Positions 47,208 through 59,300 of a stretch of 64,000 nt of DNA are shown here, in pieces (position 1 is the stretch's first letter; each line of letters starts with the position of its first letter). A program made the translations under genes and the position numbers. This DNA is from Epinephelus fuscoguttatus (Eukaryota > Chordata > Actinopteri > Perciformes > Serranidae), in assembly GCF_011397635.1 (NCBI RefSeq), contig NC_064769.1:20973207-21037206 (forward strand). Direction: 5' to 3'. The notes beneath the pieces were generated by a model that did not search any database, was not told the origin of the DNA, and saw only the letters and a program-made list of their open reading frames with translations.

Positions 47208-48804
47208 GCCTGAAGACCTTTTGGACTTAAAGTAGTTAATACTCATGTTTATGACTATTAGAAACATTTATCACAGTCAGTTTCAGTCATTTTCATCTTT
47301 TTCATCAACTTTTTCATTTATGAACCTGACAGCCGATCACCATAGTAACAAGGAACAACGAGGCCTTCCACTTGATTTTTATTCACAGTATACGTTTCTA
47401 TTTTATTGTATAGTCTTTGTTTATCATGCCAATGCTGTGAGGTGCCGGTGCATGAAAGAGATGTACGTATGTCAGTGCTGTTTTTCATAGTGCAGGTTTG
47501 GCACTCTCCCTCTGTATAACATTAGCAGGATATGCAGGTGAAGGGACCGAGGGTGCAAGGCGACGGAAGATAATTGGTGCCATTGTGTTTGTGACTGTGG
47601 GATCAGGGTGGGGATGAGATTTGATCTGACTGAGAAGGTTTTTGTAGTACCTTTAAAATGTCAACCTGTTGTTGTGCACTCACATAACCATAAATGGTTA
47701 CACAAGAAAGCAGAAAGGAAAATATGACTCTCAACTACAGTTTAGTTTGAAACTTTTTTAGTGTTGGGATCTTCTAGTGCCAGAACTCGGAGGATATTTG
47801 AAGGTGTGCTTGTTTCTGAAACATCACCAGACCGCTTAATCCAATGATCTGTCTGCCTCCTACTCACCTCTGTCGTCATTCTCTCTCTCACTCTGTCTCT
47901 CTGGAGGAAACAGGAAAGACAGAAGGTGACTGCTTGTGTACTGTACCTGGCATCATTTAAAAGATATCAGGAAACATGAACAAGCTTCTGCTTGTGGAAT
48001 GGGCTTCATGAGTATTTTCTGTAGGGGAAGCACCGCAAAACAAAACAGCAGCACATTAAAGACATTCAGTATTTAACATACTGTTGCAGCTCTTCTCAGG
48101 AATTTCCTCTGTAGATCTGGGTTTTTTTTTATGAAACAAAGGTACCTGCACCAAGAATAAATGTAATGAACTCTTGTTGCCAGTAACAAGAATCTGGCTC
48201 TGGTTATTGATACTGTCAATGTACTTACACAGAAATAAACATGTCGGCTAACAATAAGGACCACAAGGAAGGTAGACATAAACAATGACTACTATATACA
48301 GATATATACTAAAAATTATTTGCATGCTGTAAGATTATATACACAAGATAGTTGAATTTGGCAGTAGTATACAGTGTGCTTATATTCATATTGACAGTGA
48401 TGATGTTAAAAAACAGTGTGCATAAACTGTAAAAATATATAAGACTGATGTTAACTTTCCTTGTGGCTGGTTGTTTTGGTGTACAGTGCTCTGAGGGCAG
48501 AAGCAGGAACAGGATGTGTCCAGTGTGTGAGGAGTCTGCAGTGATGTTACCTGCCTGTTTCCTGACTCTGGAGGTGTATACTGGAAGTCTAGACTTGCAC
48601 TAATGTTTTTTCTGCAGCCCTGACTGTCTGTTGTAATCTGTTCCTGTCCTTAATGTGAATATTTGCAAAAGAATAATATTCAGTCAGCCTTCAAGACTTG
48701 TTTTTATTACAGATGAGAAAAAGTAATTTGATGCTAAATGAGTGAGATGACTCTCACTCTGATCCCAATGCAGTTTTTCTTGTTTCAGGATTGGAATAAG
48801 TGTC
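47208..48804. other. Intergenic sequence, no feature recognised
   Basis: AT-rich sequence with short open frames lacking domains. Nothing could be supported. Confidence 0.5.
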
Positions 48805-49391
48805 CGGGCCGGTTGCGCAAAACTCCTTAAGTTTTCTCCTAAGTAAGGTTTACATGAAACACCTCACCAATAACTGGGGGAAAAGATCCCGCTGCATAAA
48901 ACTGCAGAGCAATCATTAATTGTAACAGCGTTGGAAGAGTGCAGCTTTAGAAAGTTGAGTGATCCAACCTCAGAAAGTCACAATCATAAATTGACTTCTG
49001 GTCAAATTTATAGTGCAAATTAAATCTCACCATTAAGTGTGTGTCCATTGGGTTCTCCTGGTTGTGGGACACTTTTCTCAGGATGCCTTAGTTTTTCTCA
49101 TTTATCTCTATAAACTCAGCCATGTTGCAGCGAAGATGAAGTCAGAGGTACTTCAGGTTTTTGTCCTTACTTTGGTTACTAAGGTTCCTCGTGTGAGAGT
49201 TTAACAACATTGAAGCAATTTCTTAAGATAAGACCAAAATAAGTAGAAAAACCTGATTCCTTAAATAAACAGATTAAAGAAACCTTAGGCAAAGACTTGA
49301 GGATGTTTTACACAACCAATGTATGTCACAGAAACCTAAACTCGAACTTTAAGGGAAATCTTAACTTAGGGGGCTTTGTCCAACAGGCCCC
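48805..49391. mobile_element. Non-autonomous TIR element, about 0.6 kb
   Basis: The left end CGGGCCGGTTGCGCAAAAC and the right end, read inverted, GGGGCCTGTTGGACAAAGC are clearly related inverted repeats, each followed by a 'taagtt' word. The interior has no gene. The words 'ccaataactggggg' and 'cacctcaccaat' recall, from memory, a dispersed fish repeat. Class unassigned. Confidence 0.6.
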
Positions 49392-50748
49392 TGTATCTTT
49401 AAACAAACCAATTGCACTAAAAATATCCTAAATGCTGTTAGTCTCACAGAACAAAGACCATTTAAATGTCACATGTTCACTTTCACACAAATACTTCCCA
49501 CTTAAGGGAAATAGTTATCATAAAGGGGTTACAGAGGGCATTCACTCTGACGTTACATACCAGATGCCAGTGAGAAGGGCAGATGTGCAAGACATTCAGA
49601 TAATAAATGCTGCTGAAACTTGTTAAATTACTGCTATCATGATCACAGGGCACCAGTGTGTGACGTTTCTCAGAGTTTCTTCTTATTTACTTTATCGATC
49701 ACCTGTGTCTCTGTTTGTGCTCCTGAGTCACCTGACTGTCTGTGTTTTATGACTCACCTGACAGGGACTCTAGACAAATCTGTCTAACTGCTCTGTAAAC
49801 AGACGGCACCTTTACATGAAAGATCTACATCCAGGCTCTTTTTCTTTTTCATTTTCTTTACAGGATGTTTTTTTAAGAAGCGCTGTAAATGTAATGTATT
49901 AAAAAATGCCAGGTTTACATTGTATTATAGAGCTTTAAAACCACTGCTTTTTGAATGTACATTTGTCATAGACGAAGATCATCATCAGCTAATTTTCTGT
50001 GTCCTTCCTTTTGACTTTTGTTCATGAGCAAGGTGACCCCACTCCGAAAGATCATGATCCTAAATTACAGGGTTGATGGAAGCCACAATGGGGTTGTTAT
50101 GTCACGATAAAGTGTGTGCTCAGGTAGGATGCTTGTTAGAGGATCATCAGATATATTAAACTCTTTCAAGTGGAGCAGAAAAAAAAAACCTGCGTGTGCA
50201 AAAACCAAACCTGAGGGCCACAGCAGTGTCAGTCATTCTTACAGTTAAAGCAGAGACACTACTCTCAGCTGCATGAACCAACACACACATTGCCTGCCAC
50301 TGAATAATTTAATTTTACAACCCTGTCTTATCATAGTAATTGCAAGATGTGTATTTGATGAAAGAGCTGCAGCACATTTTCTGGCTGAGACATTACTTCA
50401 CACCTCACCTCAATGACAACAGATGTGTCCCACTTCATAATAATAATAGTAATAATGTGTTGAGGTTTTGCGTGTTATCAAGAGTGCTAATTGTAAAGTA
50501 AAATGTTCTCTTCTTTTCATCTCTGTGTCTTTTGGTGTCATCTTTTCACTACAGCTACTTTTATCTTTCCCTCAAAACAGTTTAAAGGAGATCGTTCACT
50601 TTCATCACTGAAAGTTTACATGACTCATTACAGGAAATCCCAATGACCACAAGATTATGTGACAATCAAGCAACAAAACATGACAAACCAAAGGGTTTTC
50701 TCTGCTGATAAGAAGTATGTGTGAGCACGCTAACATGAGAGCTAACAT

Positions 50749-51993
50749 TAGAGCCCCCCCGCGGCCGCATTTTCCTGACTGAACCCGGCCCAAGACAGTT
50801 ATAACCGAGCCCGGCCCAACCCCAACAGACTTTCTGATTTTTAAGTCCAAACCCGACCCAAGGCAGTTTGTTACCTGACATGGTTACCTGCATGCAGGGC
50901 TGCCCCTGACCAAATTGGAGCCCTAAGCGAAATTTTATTTGGAGGCCCCCATCCCAAATGTATCATAGGTACAAAATGACCGTACAACAACTTGCCATTT
51001 AACTTGACAACCTTTATTGGCAATAACAAATGTACTGTAGATACAGTAGTTTGGCTGTATGAGTCAAATAAAATAAAAAATTCAACCCGAAATAAATAAA
51101 TAAATATTAAATAAAAATAACTTCAAACTGAAATAAATAAATAAACAAATCTGAGTCACAAATAGCCATCAATTACTCATCAAAAGAAAGTAACTTCCAC
51201 CACCTCAATCCCCCACCCTTGATTAAACATTGAAAACAGAAATAAAATACAGAGACATTCTTTTCTATTTCCATCTTCTTTAGCTATATTTCTCCCTCTC
51301 CCCTCTCTGGGAGCATCCGACCTCCCGGCCCCGCACATACCCCCGAGGCTCGGGTCTCCCCCTCCGTGGAGCCCGCCCGTCCTCCCGTCCCCGCACACAC
51401 TCCTGAGGCTCTTTTGGACATGTCGACAACTCTTCACCTGCTGCAGCTCTGCAAGTGCCTGCCAGCGCACCCCTCTTATTGTTCAGATGTCCAGTGCTGT
51501 CAATCATTGCAGCGACACATGGGCGGTCAGGTCTCTTCTCTCCTTCCTCGAGCTGATTCTACGCGCGCCTCACGGTAGCGCATGTGTGCATCCATTGCGC
51601 ATATGCGCAAATGCATCCCCTCGCGCAAAATGTGGCCCCCCATGGAAGATGAAGCCCTACGCACAGCGCGTGTTCTGCGTTTAGGGAGGGGCGGCCCTGC
51701 CTGCATTGTTTTTGGCAGTTTTAAACTTTCCTAATAGCAAGTTTTGTCTAGCATCCTCCATTTTTATTAGTTCAAACTAAATATTTGCCGCCTTTAGCCT
51801 GTGTTGCGTTCAGGCGTTGTCATGTAAATAACAAATTCTAGCACTTGAATAGGCCATGGTACAACACAGCAGCATGTCAAGTGGGAAACCCAGCAAAATT
51901 TCTGACTTGTAACCCGAAACCGGCCTGTCCTGTCAGGTTCTGACGCGTCCCGTCAGGTCCCGTCAGGCTCGGGTCGGGTATCCACACTCTAAT
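50749..51993. repeat. GC-rich dispersed repeat ('acccgacccaa' / 'ggctcgggtcgggt'), split by a hAT element
   Basis: The left part (50749-50886) has 'cccggcccaa' and 'aacccgacccaag' words. The right part (51895-51993) has inverted counterparts such as 'tcccgtcaggctcgggtcgg'. Together they look like a TIR element of 'CCCGACCC' type interrupted by a later insertion at 50895. Ends are approximate. Confidence 0.5.
50895..51699. mobile_element. hAT-type non-autonomous element with 8-bp TSD
   Basis: The left end CAGGGCTGCCCCT and the right end AGGGGCGGCCCTG are inverted repeats with one mismatch. The flanks CCTGCATG (50887-50894) and CCTGCATT (51700-51707) agree at seven of eight bases, an 8-bp target duplication. 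It is 805 bp with a GC-rich right half. Open frames in it show no transposase motif. Confidence 0.8.
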
Positions 51994-52867
51994 GCTGATG
52001 TTAGCATTTAGCACAAAGCTATACTTGCACAATATTTTGTTATCTTCAGACAAAAAAGTGTAGATGTTTCTTTTACATGCTTGACAGTTTCGACTGTGAC
52101 TCCAGTCTTCCTCAGAAGTGTCATCTGACATGTTGCTGACATTTCAGTACATGCTGCAGCTGCCATTTTGAAGCCTGTACTGTTGCGTATGTGTGCATAC
52201 AGTTAAGACACTTTACAAAACATTGTGTCTGACCTTTGACCCTCTTGCTCATATATGTGATGCCAATTCAAAGTATACATTTTGGTACACAGCACATCAT
52301 AAACGTTACCTTTAATATACAACAAAACAGTATTTGTTGAGCTCTGCCATTGCTACTTTGCAATGTGCGTAGTCTTAACTTTCAGATTATAACTAGGCGA
52401 CATACACTGCAGATTGTTTGTGACTTGATTGATAGTAGTCATTGTAGCTTCTGTCAGCTGTCAGTGAGCTTTCATCTGTCTGTGGGTCAGTCGATGTGAC
52501 ATTTCTTCAGCTGTGCAAAGGATTGTGGGTCAGAATAGCCAGAAAAGCATTCTGGCTTGCACTCTGCAAAATGTGACTGGATGCAGTAGAACATGCTGGC
52601 ATTTTAGGCATACTGAATTTGACATACTATGTATTGGGACATACCACAAATATTCTTCTGGAGCACTATGGTAGTGTGTGTATTGGATTGCACTTAAACT
52701 GCAGCTAGCAGCAATTAACAGCAACCTGCAGCAGCATCACAACCACCTGAGAACTGAGTTCACTGAAGACACTGTATATTGACATTCGCTAATTTCACTT
52801 GAAAAGCCATAACATGTTTATTCTGAGTTACATAAGAACGGAAGGGTACAAATGATATTAAGGAGAC
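51994..52867. other. Intergenic region between repeats and keratin 3' end
   Basis: Nothing specific was recognised apart from minus-strand AATAAA motifs near its right end. Confidence 0.45.
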
Positions 52868-52873
52868 TTTATT
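52868..52873 (-). promoter_or_regulatory. Candidate polyadenylation signal of the keratin gene
   Basis: AATAAA on the minus strand about 490 nt after the keratin stop. Another lies at 52816-52821, and one overlaps the stop codon region itself. Confidence 0.5.
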
Positions 52874-53363
52874 TAGACAGAGTACAAACACAAAAACAGC
52901 CAAAGACAATTCAATAATCTTGTAAAATAAGTAAGCATATGTGTTATATTCACTAAAGTAAACTTTTCCACACAAAGAAATAAACATCTTGTTTAAGTAC
53001 ACAGTATATAATTAGTAAGACAGTAGGAACTAGTTAGTTGGGTGCTCTCACACAAATGCATGTCTCTACTCTAACTTAAGCATGCAGAGCTACAGCAGTA
53101 CTGGACATATACAGCATGTTTGTGGCATTATCACCAGAAACAATTCAATCAACTGTGGAAAAACATTTCTCTGAAAACACAAAGCATTCATAGTCAAGCA
53201 ACGCCCCCACCCTCCAAAATTCCCCATTCAAAACAATATCTTTGTAGTAATAAATGATGCTCGGCAGCTCGTGTGTAATATTCTGACACTCCTCTCACTC
53301 TCTCTTTTCTTCCTTTTCACATCCCTTTCCGTTTTAATTTTCATCTTTACTTCCTCTATTTCT

Positions 53364-56300
53364 TTATTTCTTGGTCTCCTCGATCTGCTCCACCTCGCTG
53401 GATTCGTCCACCACTTTGCCGTTGACCATCGTCTGAGTCACCACCTTCACAATCTTCCTGGTGCGAACGTCAGGCTCCTCTGCACAGACAGAGATGAGAT
53501 GAGATGAGATGAGATGAGATGAGATGACATATGGTAATATGAGTTTAAAAGGGATAACATGAGATTTACACAGGTGAGAAAGTAAGCTGCAATGAAAAGA
53601 GATGATGCAAGAAGAGATAAAAGATAAAGATATGGAAAGGTTTGATGGCATGAGATTAAATGAAGACGACAAGAAAATTATATCATATGGGACAAAATAT
53701 TGAATAGTACAGTGAAAAAGATGAGTTGAGATGCGATGAGGTGGAGACGATGATATGAGAGGGGAGAAGAGACAAAAAAACATTGAAAGCAGTGAGATGA
53801 GGAGGGAATTTAAAGATGAGTCATTTTAATGTTATATTCCTTTGTAATTTGTGTCGATTCATGTACATGAGTGTGGCCTGAGTCACTGCTGTCTCTCTTT
53901 TATTTCTCCTGATAGTTCAATGTGTTGCACATTGAACTTTCATGTGTATGAACTGTGCTGTGTAAGATGTCATGTCTCAACAGCTTCTGGTTCAGTACAT
54001 GCAGTTCTCACTAAAACACTTTTGTACAAACAAGCTTTAACTATTTGACTCCTCTGTCTCACGCAGGACGCTTACAGGCGTCACGGCTTTTGACTCTGTG
54101 TTGTCTTTCGTCTTCTTATGTTGAACATGTTCAAAACACCTTGCAGTTTGTTAATCCAGCAGCGTGACTCAGGTGGATTACGACACAGTTACAGCACTGG
54201 GATAAATGTTTTCACACCCACATTTGTTGCAATAGGAGCTGAGCTGCTGGGGGTGTTTGCATTGTTTTTTGAGGTTCTTAAAACAATAATTAGTTCTGCA
54301 GAACTTGGGTGTGTGAATGGATATGTTTGTGCCTGTCTGTCAGCTTCGCTACTTTGCTGTCAAATTACAACATAAACATTTGCACGACTTATCTGCGTCA
54401 TCAATACAGCGTTAGTCACCCTTTACCTCGCTGATGATAAGATAAGCTGCATTTAAAATGAATAAATGAGCAGTGCTTCACTTTTTTCTGTGCTAATGTA
54501 CTGTTATATTATATAATACTGTGCTTATATGTCGTTCTGTTGTTTGGGCACACAAGTTGTGACTTTGCGTTTTTCAATTGGCAAAAAATCATAAGCCAAT
54601 TACTCACTCTTTGGTGGAGGAGGAACTTCTTTGACTCTGAGGGAGAGACGAAATATGTTAGTGGCTTTAAAATTCACATGAAAACATTTTGTGACATATG
54701 CTTATTTTTGGAGAGTATGATGAGTAGATATACCACTCTCATGTCTGCGCAGTTACTATGAGGCTGGAGCCAGCAGCTGGTTAGCTTAGCTTAGCATAAA
54801 GACTATAAACAGAGAGAAACAGCTCGCCTGGCCCTGTTCCAGGGTGACAAAATCTGCCTAACAGCACCTCTGAAGCCCACTAATTAACATGTTCTATCTC
54901 ATTTTTTATACAATTTGTGGTTTCACTGGCGTTTTGTCATCTTTGGAAAGAGCCAAGCTAGCTATTCCCCTGCTTCCAGTCTCTGTGCTAAGTTAAGATC
55001 TAACAGAATGCAACCTTTAACCTTGCATGATCCTTTTTCATTCCCTCATTTCATCATGAGACTGGTGAATATCATAGACTGTATAAAAACAATGGACACT
55101 GTCACATCACCCATTGGTTTGTGGACTCCCATTTTGAAACCTCAATGGCATTTGGCTGTCAACATCTTGGGTTTCTGAACCCCGAAGTGGTGATATTTCA
55201 AGCCCTCAGCCATTTTGACATGGTGGCTAAATGGTGGAATTACAACTTCCAGTTCTGTCACATGATGCCATGGGGCCCAAAAAGATTTTTTCCATAGCCT
55301 CATGTCAAAATTCGGAGTGAATGGAAACCAGGCTCTTTGCCGTATGTGAAGAGCCTGGTTTCCATTCACTCTGAATTTTGTCTGGATTCTGGTTCCGGTC
55401 TAGAGAGCAGATCTGGAATTCACCAAATTCATCAAAGTAAAAGTGTTCACCAAAGTAAACTTTAAATTCTGGCGCACCATTGATTTACAATAAAAGAAAA
55501 AGGTTAACTTAATGGCTTGGGGCTTTTCTTGTAAATTATATTCTTTAAATTAAAAAGTTTCACCACATTTTTATTAGCTTGGTGCTTTTATTTTGACGGA
55601 AAGGCGCATCCATCGAATTCTGGATCCTGTCTCTCTTGCCCGGTTCCAGTTCCTTACCAAAACGGCCCCTAAACGGCCCCAGACTACTTTTTGCCATACA
55701 CTTACATTGTGAAAAAGATGTCTGTTAATCAGTGGACATTTTTTTTTAGCATTACAGTCCCTGTGAAATGACTCGTTTCACCATCAGGATTGGATCCATT
55801 TGGTCTGGTGACATTTAAAAGTCTAGAAGAGCTGCATGATTAAATTACTGTATCCCCACTCAAGATAGCAGGGGCTTTACTGGACGTTAGCCAACTGGCA
55901 AGCAAAAGTCTCTTGTGCACCTGCTCTATGGGTCTCCGTACAGTTGTCAGAAATGGGTTAATTAATCAAAGCAATCTAAACAGTTTTATACATGTCTGTA
56001 AACATGTTTATTTCCTTTGTAAAGTTGGGCATTTTAGCATGCAGGTCTAAGAGGATTGACCCGCTTTTGGAGCCTCAAGTGGTCATTTGAGGAACTGCAG
56101 TTTTTGACATTGCCAGTTGGCTCAATTTTCCAGCTTCAGAGGTTGCCGCTTGGTAAAAACTCACGTCTCCTCTCCCTCCAGCAGGCGCCTATAGGTGGCA
56201 ATCTCCATCTCCAGGTTCTGCTTGATGCGGAGGAGCTGCTCGTAGTCAGTCTTGGTGCGCTGCATGTCCAGCCTGAGCTGGGAGAGGTCGTCCTCCAGCT

Positions 56301-59300
56301 GGCTCAGGGTGGCCTGCAGCCGCTCCATCTCAGATGAGTATTTCTGACTTGTCTCGCCCAGGTTACCCTCCAGCGCTGCTATCTGAAGAGAGAATGGGAG
56401 AATAATAAGACAGTTGACATTCCTTATGGTCTAATATTACTATTGTGTGCATTTATGTTGCCCAGAATCATATCAGTTTATATGTTAACATCTACCCATC
56501 ATCACAGTGCCTGTACTGACTGTATTGTAAGCAGTGTGCAGTAATGTGATGCTTCATGTTGGCTGCTATTAAAAGTTTTGGCTTTTCATCCTCCTCACAT
56601 TTCCTCAGAAGATGTCTGCCAGTAGAAATCAAACCTCAGTGTCTCCTGATTCTGAAATTACTTCCCAAACCATTATCAACAAATACCTGTGAGCTGACAA
56701 GGCCCTGGCATCCAAAACAAACATTCGCCGCTCAGACACGATTATCCATCTCACCACCGAAACTCACCCCCATACAATTTAGCAACAGAATCCGCTATGG
56801 GTCCTGCACGACTTATCAGCGTGGGAGAGCATGTTTACTGTCAACACAGGATTACGAGAGAGAAAAACAAAATAATTTTTCTCAGATGCTGATGTCAAGT
56901 TAAAAAGAAAACAGGTGTGACTGAGACTCAGTCTGAACTTCTGTAAGGATTTTCTGTGTTGTTATTTAACAAAGCCCTTATAAACCCTGCCTTATTGCGG
57001 CTTTGTGCAAAGGTAATACTCATAACCATATTTTAACATCATGGCTGTGATGTTTGCGCTTCTTTGTGTGCATTAGAATTGTGTTTGCACAGCTCCAAAT
57101 GTAGAAATATCACCTGCACGATTATTTTAAAACCAAAACACCACCACGGTACCGCCTTCTGCTTTCAGGGAAGAAAATGACATTTATCTTTCACCAAATT
57201 TCATCCTACTGTATGTCGCATAAAATCCTCTTGTGTGTGTTCATGGAATCATTTGCTCCACTTTTCAGCTCCCTCCTCAGGTGTAGGAGCTCACCTGTTT
57301 GTGCAGGCTCTCCAGTTCCACCTCCAGGGTCTGCAGGAAGCGCTGCCTCTCGGTCAGCTCGCTCTGAGCTCCTCTCAGAGCCTCGTTGCTCTCTTTCACC
57401 TCGTTCTGCACAGTCTCCAGCTGGACAGGACACAACGTACACACTTACATGAAATGCATGTACCGGACTGCAAGATGAATTTAACAATTGTGGGTTTCCC
57501 CTCCTTTCTTTTCTGAATATAGTATTATATTAAGTTTTTGTCTGACTTTGTTAAGGCTATTTAAGTCATAAACACTGATACAGTAAGATTAGACAGGTGG
57601 CAAGTCTTAGCAACAAAATATTTCAGTGTTGACACAAAACAATTTGTAATTAACTGACTTGTCGATTGACAGAAAAAAAATTGGCAACCATTTTAATAGA
57701 TCAATCACCTCAGTCATTTTTCAAGCTTATTAAAGCTTCTCAAATGTCAGGTTTTGCTGCGTTACTTGAATATCTTAGGGCTTTGGACTTTTTGTTGACA
57801 TAAAGACATCAAACTGGCCTCTTAGAAATTGTGATGGGCATTTTTTAAACCTATTTTTGGACAGATCACACACTAAACAGTGACACAATTCATTTAAAAA
57901 ACCATATCAGTAAATTATTTGCTGATGAAAATAATAAGTTAGTTGCAGTTTCTATTAAACTTTCTCTTGCCATGAGAAAGAAATGGCCCTTTCTTCACAC
58001 ACCTTCTTGCGGTACCACTGCTCCGCTTGGTCCTTGTTCCTCTTGACAATCCCCTCATACTGGGAACGCAGGTCAGACAGAACGGTGCCCAGCTCAGGCC
58101 CAGTGGCCGAGTCCACCTCCACATTCACCTCATCTCTGGCAATACGAGACTTCATCTGCTCCAGTTCCTGTGGGGTGACAAGTATGTATGTATGCGTTTA
58201 TTTTTGATTGAAAAGACCATCATGGATGCACTGTGTTGTGCCATATGTGTGACTACACAGGCAACAAAAGGAACCAGGGACAGTTGGGTGAATCCTACAC
58301 CGCAAGGTGGCAGAGAGGATGTGAGGACATCTTCATAATTTAGAGGTTCTCTATCAATAGTTGATGGGGCATAGCTCACCTTACCTCTGGCTTTTCAACT
58401 CTCTGTCTCTCCCACACACACACGCTAAACTCTATTCAACTCTGTTGCTGGATCTCTTTCACTCTCGTTTCTCAGTGACATCGTTAGTGTCACCCAAAGT
58501 AATTTTGCAGGCCTCTGAAAATCTTGGGGTGGCACCAAAACCAAAAGCCATAACTAAATTTTTGGAATTTTATGATGCTGTTTTTGTATATAAGCTAGTT
58601 ATAAAACTAGTCAGTATGAAAGTCATTGAATTGCATACTGATATACTTTGGTTTCTTACTTTAGGGTTAATGTTGCTGCTGTGATAGTGAAAACCGAAGC
58701 TGAAAAAAACTGAGATCAAACGTTAAGACTTGGCAGCGCTGGTCACATATAAAAATCTGTCTGTGTTACTGAGTTGTTTATTTCTCAGCTCAAATGTTTT
58801 CAAAAACATGTTTTAGCTCACTGTTGAACTGTAATACGAGATTGTTTCTCGCCAGCCAGCCACCATTGTTTAAAGCGGACATGTTCACAATGCGTCACCC
58901 ACCAGAGGGAGCATTTATTGGTCTGGTGTGACACAGTGCATTCTGGTAGTTGTAAATTCGCTCCCTCTTGAGCAAAAACGTGCTTATTCTCTGTTTTCTC
59001 TGGTTCTATGGAACCAGTTTAAAAAGTATTTGCATCTTTCTGCTGCAGAGACATCCCAGTTTTATTAAAAGGCCATCTTTCTAGTGGTGAAATACTTCTT
59101 TAAATTAAAAACACCACACAGAGGACTCCAGTAATTTTCAAGAGGGAGGCCAGCAATTGTATCAGGGTGGCCTTGCCCCCCCTGGCCACCCCTTGGTGTG
59201 CCATTTGGTATAGTCTTATGTCATATGCAATCTGTTGTAATGTGATCTGACTGGTTTTAATGCTCTTTATGTTCATTTATACACATTGTTCCAGCCTCCG

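Noticed and set aside
51180-51684. Overlapping open frames in the GC-rich half of the hAT element
   Set aside because: High GC removes stops; no transposase motif and no splice logic were found.
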